Shown: in pieces, positions 24,151-32,327 of the stretch | Position numbering within the stretch: the first letter of the stretch is position 1 | Layout: each line of letters opens with the position of its first letter | Source of the DNA: Pseudomonadota bacterium | Lineage (GTDB): Bacteria > Desulfobacterota > Syntrophobacteria > Syntrophobacterales > Syntrophobacteraceae | Reading direction: 5' to 3' | DNA length: 41,993 nt | Assembly (NCBI GenBank): GCA_023416335.1 | Contig: JAEZHY010000182.1 | Location: 1 to 41,993, forward strand | The notes under the pieces: model-generated | Databases searched by the model: none | What the model was told of the DNA's origin: nothing | What the model saw: only the letters and a program-made list of their open reading frames with translations | Position numbers and translations under genes: made by a program

Positions 24151-24169
24151 TCTTGATTTGTGTTACCTT

Positions 24170-24517
24170 ATGAATATTACATTTAAGACCAGGAAGCTCC
24201 AGAAGGCTTTCAACCAGGGGGCGCAGCTCGAAAAGCTCCATGGAGCGTTAAGGGCAAAGAAGATCCGTGTCCGCATGAAAGAGCTTCGGGCGGCGGAAAC
24301 GTTGATGGATTTCTGGCCGCCCAAGAGTCCACCTGCCCGGTGTCACGAATTGCCTCGCGGACAAAGGTCCGGGCAATTGTCGGTGGACCTGGATCACCCT
24401 TACCGGCTGATTTTTGTGCCGGATCATGACCCCTTACCGGAGCGTAAAGAAGGAGGATTGGACTGGTCAAAAGTTACCGCCGTCATGGTCTTGGCAGTGG
24501 AGGGCACTCATGACTAA
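24170..24517 (+). CDS. HigB-like RelE-superfamily toxin
   Basis: 115 residues from ATG 24170. The opening MNITFKTRKLQKAFNQ and the later GQLSVDLDHPYRLIFVPDHDP match the HigB/RelE fold with the small beta-sheet; the end (WSKVTAVMVLAVEGTHD) is the usual last strand. Family members cut mRNA on the ribosome. The antitoxin gene begins eight bases before its stop. The protein is slightly longer than typical HigB (about 92-110 residues) because of an insert around KSPPARCHELPRGQRSG. Confidence 0.75.
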   Translation: MNITFKTRKLQKAFNQGAQLEKLHGALRAKKIRVRMKELRAAETLMDFWPPKSPPARCHELPRGQRSGQLSVDLDHPYRLIFVPDHDPLPERKEGGLDWSKVTAVMVLAVEGTHD

Positions 24518-25604
24518 TTCACGTCAAAATCAATATGTTCCGGATTATATAGTGTCGCCGGGCGAGGTCATAGAGGAGTATTTGGACAGTTACGGCATGA
24601 GCCAGGCTGAACTGGCGGCCCGTACCGGCCTTACGAAGAAAACAATTAATGAAATCATCAAAGGTAAGGCACCTGTTACCTCTGATACGTCGCTCAAGCT
24701 GGAGCGCGCCCTTGGTCGTCCTGCTCACTTCTGGAGTAATTTGGAGCGGCAATTTCAGGAAGATCGCATTCGTCTTGCCGAAAAGGAACGTCTCCGGACT
24801 TACCTGGGTTGGCTGAAGAAGGTCCCTGTCACCTCGATGGTCAAACTTGGTTGGCTGAGTAAGCAAAAAGACAAGCCGGCACAGCTGGAAGAGGTCCTCC
24901 GTTTCTTTGCAGTCGCATCCCCGGATCAATGGGAAACGGTTTGGCGAGAGCACCAGGTGGCCTATCGACAAACTCAAAGGTTTGAAACATGTGCAGAGGC
25001 TGTTTCCGCTTGGCTCAGGCAGGGTGATATCCAGGCCCAGCAAATTCAGTGTGCACCGTTCGACAGGAAGAAGTTTTTGGTTGGGCTTAAATCGATTCGT
25101 GCTCTGACACGTGAAGAACCACAGGTTTTCGTTCCCCGTTTGACCGATCTTTGCGCTTCGGCAGGTGTAGCAGTTGTATTTGTCCCAGAGTTGCCCAAGA
25201 CGGGCGTATCAGGTGCGACTCGATGGCTTGGGGACAAAGCTGTTATCCAATTGAGCCTGCGATACAAGAGCAACGATCAGCTATGGTTTACCTTTTTCCA
25301 CGAAGCTGGACATATCCTTAAGCACGGCCGAAAAGAGATCTTTATTGAGAGCAACGATTTTTGCGGGGAGAAGGAGGAAGAGGCCAACGCTTTTGCCGGC
25401 GACGTTCTAATCCCCCGCGATGAACTGAGCCGTTTCCTTCAGCGATGGAATCATTCCAACGAAGGAATCGAGACTTTTGCCAACCAGATCGGAATCGCCC
25501 CCGGAATCGTTGTAGGTCGATTGCAGCATGAAAAGATCTTGCCCAACTCTCATGGAAACAAACTCAAAATCTATTATCGGTGGGCAAGCGAGGAAGAGGC
25601 GTGA
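24510..25604 (+). CDS. HigA-type HTH antitoxin fused to an ImmA/IrrE zinc peptidase
   Basis: ATG 24510 (GGAGGG upstream) gives 364 residues. The first part is an XRE/HigA helix-turn-helix (SPGEVIEEYLDSYGMSQAEL, then AARTGLTKKTINEIIKGKAP). The C-terminal half has the ImmA/IrrE metallopeptidase motif FFHEAGHILKH (HExxH) and the downstream EEEANAFAGDVLIP glutamate. Such fusions occur with HigB toxins; in phage and stress systems the peptidase cleaves a repressor. Here it may cut the protein itself or a partner and so release the toxin, which is inference. It overlaps the toxin gene and ends the operon. Confidence 0.85.
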   Translation: MTNSRQNQYVPDYIVSPGEVIEEYLDSYGMSQAELAARTGLTKKTINEIIKGKAPVTSDTSLKLERALGRPAHFWSNLERQFQEDRIRLAEKERLRTYLGWLKKVPVTSMVKLGWLSKQKDKPAQLEEVLRFFAVASPDQWETVWREHQVAYRQTQRFETCAEAVSAWLRQGDIQAQQIQCAPFDRKKFLVGLKSIRALTREEPQVFVPRLTDLCASAGVAVVFVPELPKTGVSGATRWLGDKAVIQLSLRYKSNDQLWFTFFHEAGHILKHGRKEIFIESNDFCGEKEEEANAFAGDVLIPRDELSRFLQRWNHSNEGIETFANQIGIAPGIVVGRLQHEKILPNSHGNKLKIYYRWASEEEA

Positions 25605-26067
25605 AGCAGGCATAATTCTGCAGAGTTTCGAATGGAGCTCGGCACATCACTATGTGATGCCAGTGTAAGCATATTCGACAATAGCCTCCAAACTGGATTG
25701 GAGCTAATAATTTCCCTTGATAACGGATCCCGAACCACGATCAAAAGCCCGTGGGCACGATAGAAACCACCCCTGCTATCTTGAAGAAAGCAGATCCCTG
25801 AGATTTAACGCATTAGGGAATCGAAAGGGGCCGGCTAAAAAGACATGGTCAGGTCATTAGTCCTGCCCCCTCCGTCATCCACCCGCCTCGCCGCTCGGGT
25901 CGCGCTCCCCAATGGCCGGGACGTCCTTTTGATCTATTCTGGGCTTTAATCTGAGCCAAATATGTCAAAAAAGGCGAGTATTGCTCTGCTCCTCATATTG
26001 ATCTGAAAGTATTTTCCAGTTCCTGTTCTCCGATGGGCTGGCTCAATGATGTCCCCAGCGTGTGCCA
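25605..26067. other. Intergenic stretch, no gene seen
   Basis: 463 bases between convergent genes. The only structure noted is a short hairpin CATCAC / GTGATG (25645-25650 and 25654-25659) and the string AACTGGATTGGAG near 25692, which recurs near 30870 beside an IS remnant, so a mobile-element scar is possible. Confidence 0.35.
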
Positions 26068-26661
26068 TTAGGCATTGATCTTTCTCAGAAGCCAGGCCAT
26101 ATTGCGGCCAAGATCAGCAACGTACCCCATCCCATTGACGTCCTTCTCGACATCTCCTATATCGAGGCCCTTACCGACAGGCCAATAGTTGGCTCCGGGG
26201 ACAATCATCTGGGTGACAAAGAACAACGTTTGCAGAGCTTGAACGGCCATCGGCGACCCGGAGTATGCGTCAACAGCGATCGCGGCTCCAACTTTGTGAT
26301 AGAGCGGGTTGCGTAGTTCACCGCCGCGAAGCTTGCAGCGGGAGAGGTATGTCACGCGGTCGACAAGGCATTTCATCGTGGGGGTCGGTCCCCAGCAATA
26401 GGTCGGCGTTCCCAGGATGATTCCGTCAGCCTTTACGATTTTTGCGAACCATTCATTCAGGGGGTCGTCGGTGATGACGCATTCCTCGACACCGCGCTTT
26501 CTGCAGCTGTTGCAGCCGAGGCAGGGATGAATGCCTGACCTACCTACCTGAATGAGTTCCGTCGTGATTCCTTCCGCCTCAATGGTATCCAGGCAATGCC
26601 TAATTAGGGTGAAGGTGTTTCCATTCGGACGAGGACTTCCGTTAAAGGCGATGACATGCAT
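26068..26661 (-). CDS. Iron-sulfur flavoprotein (NADPH-dependent FMN reductase fold)
   Basis: 197 residues. The FMN-binding loop is FNGSPRPNGNT near the N-terminus, and GTPTYCWGPTPTMK forms the second phosphate/ring contact. Between them the compact cysteine cluster CLGCNSCRKRGVEEC (C-x2-C-x2-C-x7-C) is that of archaeal and bacterial Isf proteins, which bind a [4Fe-4S] cluster and pass electrons from ferredoxin to FMN. It follows the anion permease gene by 87 bp on the same strand and may share its sigma-54 promoter. The electron acceptor is unknown. Confidence 0.82.
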   Translation of the reverse strand: MHVIAFNGSPRPNGNTFTLIRHCLDTIEAEGITTELIQVGRSGIHPCLGCNSCRKRGVEECVITDDPLNEWFAKIVKADGIILGTPTYCWGPTPTMKCLVDRVTYLSRCKLRGGELRNPLYHKVGAAIAVDAYSGSPMAVQALQTLFFVTQMIVPGANYWPVGKGLDIGDVEKDVNGMGYVADLGRNMAWLLRKINA

Positions 26662-26748
26662 GATTTCTACCTCCGGTCTGCATTGATTATCACTTCAAGA
26701 AATTCTACTTTTTGTAACCAAAGACTTATTCCCACTGGGTTTCCCGTA

Positions 26749-28194
26749 TCAACCCAAGAATCCCAACCAGTTCCAGTACGGGTAGATAACGAGAAGGAAA
26801 ATGACGACAGTCAGCGCAACCTTGATCGTGGAAAGGACGATATACTCTTTCATTGGCATGTATCCGAACCCATACATAATGAGGGGGGCTGCAGCTTCGT
26901 AGGGGAAGAAGATCATGTCGGTCGTAAGCTGCAAGGCCATGAGGGAGGCTATCGGGGCAATGCCCAAGCCTAGTCCGACTGCGGCAAAGGGCATGGTCAA
27001 TGCCGCCATCATGGCGTAGGGAGTCATGAACAGGTTGGCGATCGTGCCGAAAAATAGCAGTGCACAGGCAGCGAACAGGGCACCGTGCCCCTTCAGCAAA
27101 GGAGTGACGGCATGTGATATGAACTTCTCACCGCCCAGATGCGTACTCACAAAGCTGATGCAGAGGCAGGAAGCCATGAAGAACAGCGCACTCCAGTTCA
27201 TGTTCTTGCAACTCTTTGCCGTGGCCACATTAATGCCCGGCAAATACAAGATGTAGGGGATAGTCATAAAGCCCCACGCGGCAGGCAAATGAGTAAGAGG
27301 CTCGGTAAAGAGATAGACAACCAGAATCAAAACACCGATGAGAGCTTTCTTCTCTTTTGCTGTCATAGAGCCCAGCTTATTATATTCCTCATCGAAAAAA
27401 GCGCGGCCTCCTTCGAATTTGAACTTGTCCGTGCGAAATATCCTGGTAAAAAGCCATATAGTGAAAAGACATGCCGGGACCATAATGAGTCCCAGGTATC
27501 TGGGGACATCGTACCATTCGATAGTGAATGAGGGGGCTACTGTTCGAATGGCCGAGATTGCAATTGCATTATAGAGCGGATTATAGACAAATGAGACAGG
27601 TGAAAGCCCCCCCAGCAGGGTAACAACGCAAAGAAGCGCCGATTCCCTTGAGACTTTGAGTTTCATGGCGCGACAGACACCATAGCCCAAGGTGATCATG
27701 ATGATAAAAGCGTTACCAAAAGTGAAGATGTTGACGACCAGGCCAGCCAGAAAAACCCCATACAGTGCTCCGTTATAAGTGCCTCCGCATTTCCTCACAC
27801 ACCATAGGGCAATGCGGACGAGCAAACCACATTCTTCCAATATGGTCGCCAGCAACAGGGCTCCGATGATCATCCACACCATAGCACTCGTCCAAGAACC
27901 GAAAGCTATATTGATGGGGGCGATCCCGGACAAATAATATGCCGTAGGCAGGAATATTGCTGGAATCAGTGCATCGAAGAAAGAAAAGGCCAACAGTAGG
28001 ATGCCGAAAGCGGTGATTCCAAAGAAGAGACGCAGATTGGCTGTGTAGTTAATGGATTCATTAACTGGGGTTAGTAGGATAAGCGTGGGCATCAGCAGAC
28101 AGACAAACCATTTCATCATATAGGTTTTATCAAATCCCGACGCTTGATCCTTGCCGCTAGGACCTTCAACTGCAGATGTAGACACTGAATTCAT
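26749..28194 (-). CDS. DASS/SLC13-type anion permease
   Basis: 481 residues with a polar N-terminal tail of about 25 residues and then 11-13 membrane helices. The duplicated transport core shows helix breaks with GNAFIIMITLGYGV and, in the second half, TIANLFMTPYAMM and LTTDMIFFPYEAAAPLIMYGFGY, a pattern of the divalent anion:sodium symporter family (dicarboxylates, sulfate and similar). The substrate cannot be set. A -24/-12 promoter lies about 92 bases upstream, and a divergent sigma-54 activator gene suggests induction by the transported compound. Confidence 0.78.
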   Translation of the reverse strand: MNSVSTSAVEGPSGKDQASGFDKTYMMKWFVCLLMPTLILLTPVNESINYTANLRLFFGITAFGILLLAFSFFDALIPAIFLPTAYYLSGIAPINIAFGSWTSAMVWMIIGALLLATILEECGLLVRIALWCVRKCGGTYNGALYGVFLAGLVVNIFTFGNAFIIMITLGYGVCRAMKLKVSRESALLCVVTLLGGLSPVSFVYNPLYNAIAISAIRTVAPSFTIEWYDVPRYLGLIMVPACLFTIWLFTRIFRTDKFKFEGGRAFFDEEYNKLGSMTAKEKKALIGVLILVVYLFTEPLTHLPAAWGFMTIPYILYLPGINVATAKSCKNMNWSALFFMASCLCISFVSTHLGGEKFISHAVTPLLKGHGALFAACALLFFGTIANLFMTPYAMMAALTMPFAAVGLGLGIAPIASLMALQLTTDMIFFPYEAAAPLIMYGFGYMPMKEYIVLSTIKVALTVVIFLLVIYPYWNWLGFLG

Positions 28195-28285
28195 TCATTC
28201 CCCCTGATTTTTCGGGTAGTTTTTTTCCCCTAAGCCGGTTGTCAGTTGCCATCAGCAGCATGGCTAAATTTGTACTGACCATTGA

Positions 28286-28300
28286 GCAAGGGGCATGCCA
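28286..28300 (-). promoter_or_regulatory. Sigma-54 (-24/-12) promoter of the anion permease
   Basis: On the minus strand the sequence reads C-TGGCAT-GCCCC-TTGC-T, against the consensus TGGCAC-N5-TTGC. The -24 GG is at 28299-28298 and the -12 GC at 28287-28286, with exact spacing. Transcription would begin near 28274, leaving a leader of about 80 bases before the permease ATG at 28194. Confidence 0.75.
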
Positions 28301-28435
28301 GGATAATCTGCGATAGTTCCAGGAAAAAAATCTCAGATATTTCGCCAAGTTTTACATGGAGTGAGTGCCGACTTCGGCACTTGGATGCCACAATCGATGC
28401 CGACGCTTGCAGCATGCGAAGGTTTCCAGTATTTT

Positions 28436-28465
28436 CATGTTTTGACATGTTTGAACATGTTCAGC
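28436..28465 (+). promoter_or_regulatory. Three CATGTT blocks at 10-bp spacing, likely activator binding site
   Basis: CATGTT starts at 28436, 28446 and 28456, each one helical turn apart, and the last forms the perfect palindrome GAACATGTTC (28453-28462). It is about 150 bp upstream of the -24/-12 promoter, the normal enhancer distance, and 36 bases before the activator start codon, so it could also autoregulate that gene. Confidence 0.6.
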
Positions 28466-28500
28466 TACTGGGAACGATCAAGCATAGGGAGGCATCTGCT

Positions 28501-30615
28501 ATGGATTTTGAGCAGGCACTTTACCGTGACGGCAAAGTTCGCAAGGAATGGGAAAAATTCATCCGGGGGGAATCAGTAGATCGTACTGTGGTGAGAGATC
28601 TGGTACTCCGAGCTTGGGAGCGGGCGCAAGCGCACGGCATGGACCCGCACGATAACAATATACAGCTTGTTGCTAATGAAGAATTGGAACGACTGCTTGT
28701 GAAAAACAAGCTGCTGCTCGACTGTGCCATACCCATTCTAAAAGACCTTTTTTGTGAACCCCTGGCCTCAAAAACCAACATAATGATCTCGGATGCGAAC
28801 GGGGTTATACTCTACAAGCTGGCTGCTCTCATGGGGCCTCCCTTTGTCTCTCCGAACTTTGTCGGATGCACATTGTCTCAGAATGTCCTGACATGCATTA
28901 TCGAGCGGGTTCCAGTGGTATTGCTGGCGGCAGAACATTACTGCGAACCGCAGCAACAAATCTGTTGTCACGCTGCACCTATTTTTAACGCGAGACACGA
29001 ATTGGCTGGGGTGCTCTCCTTCAGCACGTCGAAGGGTGATGCCCATTACCTTAGGAGCAGTCTTATTGAAACAGCTGCGAACTCCATTGGGGAGAAACTA
29101 CGTCTGTGTGAACTCATTGAAGAAAAGGAAGTTCTCATAGAACTGCTGGATAAAGGGGTGATTGTGCTAGATGCCAAGGGCGTTATCCGGTCTGCTAACA
29201 AGAAAGCTCTCTCCATGCTCGGGATCTTGCAGAGGCCGTCTGGAATACAGATTAATGACCTCATTGAACCTAATAACCTTATTGTGTGCCTACTTGAAGA
29301 CAACATCCTGGTCCGTGAACAGGAAACGAGCTTTCATGTCAAATCGAGTCAAACGGTATGCTCTTGCGTCGTTTCCACGGCGCGCGTGCCTTCCAGCAGT
29401 TTTTTCATTTTGACTATGTCCCAAACAAAGAGGCCGAAGAACTCCATATCGCTTGTAAAGGAAGCCAAGTCTCTCGTAACCTTTGAACAAATTATAGGCA
29501 TTTCTTCCGGCCTGATGCAATGCATTGCGCTAGCTAGGCAGGCCGCAAAAAGCAACGTCACTACGCTCATTTTAGGGGAAAGTGGTACCGGCAAGGAACT
29601 GATTGCGCAGTCTATTCATACCGCCAGTGCCCGTGCCGGGCATCCATTCATTGTTGTCAACTGTGGAGCAATCCCGCGGGATTTGGTCCAGAGTATCCTG
29701 TTCGGCTATGAGGCCGGAGCTTACACTGGCGCCGCTAAGTCGGGACAACCCGGAAAATTCGAGCAGGCGAATGGGGGAAGCCTTTTCCTTGATGAAATCG
29801 GCGAAATGCCTTTCGAAGCGCAGACAAGTCTGCTGCGTCTTCTGCAAGCACGTGAGGTCATTCGCGTCGGTGGGACACGTACGCGTTTCGTAGATGTGCG
29901 CATCCTGGCAGCAACGAACAAAAACCTTGCAGAGGCCGTCCGGAATGGAAGCTTCCGGGAGGATTTGTATTACCGACTGAATGTTTTTCCGATTAGTCTT
30001 CCACCATTGCGGGAACGTCGCAGGGATATCGATATTTTCGTGAAGCACTTCATACATAGGATGCACCAATCGCTTCCTTGTTCTCCGGAAAGCATGAGCG
30101 GCGAGGCGCTTGAGGCACTCTATTCCTATTCCTGGCCCGGGAATGTGCGTGAACTTGAAAATACGATTGAACGACTCATGAACCTCGTCACCAGGCAGGA
30201 GATTACTTTGGAAGACCTACCGGAGTGTATCCGGTATGGAAAGGAAAAAGGGCCGCATCCCTACGTGGGTAAAGAATCTTCGACAGAATATGCAATCCTG
30301 GCCGAAGCCCTTCGAAAAACAGGAGGTAACATTAGGAAGGCTGCATTTTCGCTTGGAATTTCTCGGAGCAGCTTCTATTACAGATTGAAAGGCCATCATC
30401 TGGATCCCGCGCAATTCAGAAAGGGCTCTAAAATAGGTGATAAAACTTGGGAACAGCAATCAACGGTCATTTTGGAAACTGTTACCGGGCAAAACCGTGT
30501 GGGGATGCCTGCACCCGATTCAACGTCGCTACAAGGATTCTCCGAGAGGCAACTGCAACTTCTACATGATTTTTTGAGAAAGATGGAATCAGAAGGAAAA
30601 AACGTTTCCTTTTGA
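28501..30615 (+). CDS. Sigma-54-dependent transcriptional activator (GAF-like, PAS-like, AAA+, Fis)
   Basis: ATG 28501 is chosen because AGGGAGG lies nine bases upstream; the frame is open further upstream without a ribosome site. The 704-residue product has an AcoR-like N-terminal sensor region (about 1-200), a PAS-like segment (about 205-320), an AAA+ domain with Walker A GESGTGKE (near 360), the sigma-54 contact loop as GAYTGA (near 405; Tyr in place of the usual Phe), Walker B SLFLDEIGEM and the arginine-finger region, and a C-terminal Fis HTH (LRKTGGNIRKAAFSLGISRS). It should drive the divergent permease promoter. The signal is probably the permease substrate or its metabolite. Confidence 0.88.
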   Translation: MDFEQALYRDGKVRKEWEKFIRGESVDRTVVRDLVLRAWERAQAHGMDPHDNNIQLVANEELERLLVKNKLLLDCAIPILKDLFCEPLASKTNIMISDANGVILYKLAALMGPPFVSPNFVGCTLSQNVLTCIIERVPVVLLAAEHYCEPQQQICCHAAPIFNARHELAGVLSFSTSKGDAHYLRSSLIETAANSIGEKLRLCELIEEKEVLIELLDKGVIVLDAKGVIRSANKKALSMLGILQRPSGIQINDLIEPNNLIVCLLEDNILVREQETSFHVKSSQTVCSCVVSTARVPSSSFFILTMSQTKRPKNSISLVKEAKSLVTFEQIIGISSGLMQCIALARQAAKSNVTTLILGESGTGKELIAQSIHTASARAGHPFIVVNCGAIPRDLVQSILFGYEAGAYTGAAKSGQPGKFEQANGGSLFLDEIGEMPFEAQTSLLRLLQAREVIRVGGTRTRFVDVRILAATNKNLAEAVRNGSFREDLYYRLNVFPISLPPLRERRRDIDIFVKHFIHRMHQSLPCSPESMSGEALEALYSYSWPGNVRELENTIERLMNLVTRQEITLEDLPECIRYGKEKGPHPYVGKESSTEYAILAEALRKTGGNIRKAAFSLGISRSSFYYRLKGHHLDPAQFRKGSKIGDKTWEQQSTVILETVTGQNRVGMPAPDSTSLQGFSERQLQLLHDFLRKMESEGKNVSF

Positions 30616-30888
30616 CTTCGGAATTGAAAGGAACTTGGGCTCTTCTGCTTTGAGTCGCCGTGATTTCCCCAATCGCTGTTAATGTTCTCCGGCTTCATAG
30701 GCCCTCTTCGTTCGGTCTTATCAGGTGTTGCACCCCAACCATTGAGTGCGTAGGTGTGCCATAACACTTACATCCTGCATACCAATGAACTCCTCTAGGC
30801 ATCCCCTGGATGCGAATTTATTAAGTAAACGCTGGAATTATAGCGACTACTGCGACTATCGGCACCCTCAACTGGATTGGAGTAGATT
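30616..30888. other. Gap after the activator gene, no gene seen
   Basis: No supported frame or terminator was recognised. AACTGGATTGGAGTAG near 30870 may be part of the end of the IS element whose transposase remnant follows. Confidence 0.3.
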
Positions 30889-30966
30889 ATGAAAGGCCTA
30901 CAACAAAAAGGAAACGCTTTGCAAGAAATTTGCGAGTTAGTCTGCTATTCCGATGATTGCGGTTAG
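30889..30966 (+). CDS. Possible 25-residue peptide
   Basis: ATG 30889 with GGAG seven bases upstream opens MKGLQQKGNALQEIC, then ELVCYSDDCG and TAG. Three cysteines in the last eleven residues are unusual. It abuts the transposase remnant on the other strand and may just be part of decayed IS sequence. Confidence 0.2.
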   Translation: MKGLQQKGNALQEICELVCYSDDCG

Positions 30967-31256
30967 TCAGGGGGGGTGACTTCATTGATATTTTTATTCG
31001 GCATCCGACCATTCCTGCCCGCAATGGCCAGCGGCTTCCAGCGCCTGTAGAGTTCCTTTTTCAATGCGAGCGCAAGAGAGATACTGAAAACACGAGAGCG
31101 AATGGTTCCTTCGCACTGGTGAAAAACCAATCTTGTTTCCAGAACGGATTTCATGTCTCGAAGTGCGCTCTTTATCATCCAGAGCTGTGGTATTTGAGTG
31201 CTACATTCATTTAGGATAAATAAGTATTTGGTTCTGCTTCCCATACGCGCCCTCAC
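30963..31256 (-). pseudogene. IS1634-type (IS4 superfamily) transposase remnant
   Basis: A 97-codon frame contains PQLWMIKSALRDMKSVLETR and VFHQCEGTIRSRVFSISLAL then ALKKEL. This is the region around the catalytic glutamate of IS1634-type transposases (pattern QLWMVE..FR..KS.LETRP..H...ETIRGHVF). The full protein is about 500-600 residues, so only a small late part remains; the flanks do not continue the homology in an open frame. The gap 31257-31624 to its right holds no gene. Confidence 0.65.
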
Positions 31257-31624
31257 ACTACGGTCCGGGCCGATGCTTTTTCGTATTGATTTCGGGAATA
31301 AACAGTAGTCGGGTTAAGGGTTTGCGGGACACCCTATCGAGGGGCCGGAGTGCAACCCATCGCTTTTTGAATGGTCAATACGTACGAAATACACGAAACC
31401 CCGTTCAAGCTTTTTCGCATATGTTCCCTGTCGGTTACAATTACAGGGTTATGGAAACGCATGCAGCCACTTTTGAACTCATAGGGGTTGCAGTCCCCGG
31501 TGGACTCTCTAACATATTTAAGAGATCGTCCGAATCGTGTGAATAGCTTTGCCTATCGGCGGGTGTTTTTCAAAACCGGCACCTGCAGGCAACAATATAT
31601 GGAGTATGGAGAGGTTAGAATCTT
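31257..31624. other. Gap upstream of rpsD
   Basis: 368 bases without a gene. CAACCCATCGCTTTT near 31352 is shared with the arms of the inverted-repeat element at 37221. The 3' part is the rpsD leader and ends in GGAGAGG before the start codon; a regulatory fold for S4 is possible but was not resolved. Confidence 0.35.
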
Positions 31625-32236
31625 ATGAACACTAGAGGACCGAAAATCAGGCTCTCCCGTCAGCTGGGCATCCCGTTGACTCCCAAGGCGGGCAAGGCCC
31701 TGGAAAAGAGACCGAATCCCCCCGGACAGCATGGCGGGACGAAAGACCGGTCCAAGGGATCCGACTATAAAAAACACCTGATCGAGAAACAGCGCCTCCG
31801 CGCTCAATACAATATCGAAGAGAAACAAATGAGCAATTATGTCCGGATGGCGATGTCGAAGACGGGAAACCCCGTCGATGCGCTGATCCAGTTATTGGAA
31901 ACCCGGCTGGACGCCGTCGTCAATCGCGCGGGCCTTGCACGCACAATCTACGCGGCGCAGCAGGCCATATCTCACGGCCACATCCTGGTGAACGGCAAAA
32001 AGGTCAACATTTCGTCGCAAAGGCTCAAACCCAATGACGTGGTGACCGTAAAGGAAAAGAGCAGGAAGACTCAGCCCTTCATCGATGCCGCGGAAGAAAT
32101 GGTCGCACGTCCGACCGTTCCCTATCTCGAACGGTCGCGGGAAGAAATGACGGCTAAACTGCTGTATGTGCCCACACTCTCGGAAGTGCCGATTCTTTGC
32201 GAAATGCCGATGGTTATAGAGTATTATTCCCGTTAG
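31625..32236 (+). CDS. rpsD: 30S ribosomal protein S4, cysteine-free form, outside any ribosomal operon
   Basis: 203 residues. S4 nucleates 16S rRNA folding in the small subunit. The N-terminal domain has LGIPLTPK, then RPNPPGQHG; the S4 RNA-binding domain is LETRLDAVVNRAGLARTIYA and SHGHILVNGKKVNI. The N-terminal zinc cysteines of the C+ form are lacking, which makes it the zinc-independent type. In most bacteria rpsD sits with rpsM, rpsK, rpoA; here it stands alone between IS debris and an unrelated gene, so it may be a second copy used under some condition, or the only copy moved. GGAGAGG precedes the ATG. Confidence 0.93.
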   Translation: MNTRGPKIRLSRQLGIPLTPKAGKALEKRPNPPGQHGGTKDRSKGSDYKKHLIEKQRLRAQYNIEEKQMSNYVRMAMSKTGNPVDALIQLLETRLDAVVNRAGLARTIYAAQQAISHGHILVNGKKVNISSQRLKPNDVVTVKEKSRKTQPFIDAAEEMVARPTVPYLERSREEMTAKLLYVPTLSEVPILCEMPMVIEYYSR

Positions 32237-32264
32237 CGACAGTTCGCCGCAGATAGTAAACGAA

Positions 32265-32298
32265 AACCCCCGAACATTCGATGTTTCGGGGGTTTTTT
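32265..32298. terminator. Bidirectional terminator between rpsD and the repeat protein gene
   Basis: AACCCCCGAACAT pairs with ATGTTTCGGGGGTT around the loop TCG, with one bulged T, and six T follow; on the other strand four T follow. It lies 28 bases after rpsD and 30 bases beyond the minus-strand gene stop, so it can serve both. Confidence 0.85.
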
Positions 32299-32327
32299 AA
32301 AGAACCGAATGAGGGATGTCTATCTTC

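Noticed and set aside
28240..28500. Upstream extension of the sigma-54 activator to 28282
   Set aside because: The extension covers the -24/-12 promoter and the CATGTT array, has no ribosome site, and the ATG at 28501 has AGGGAGG.
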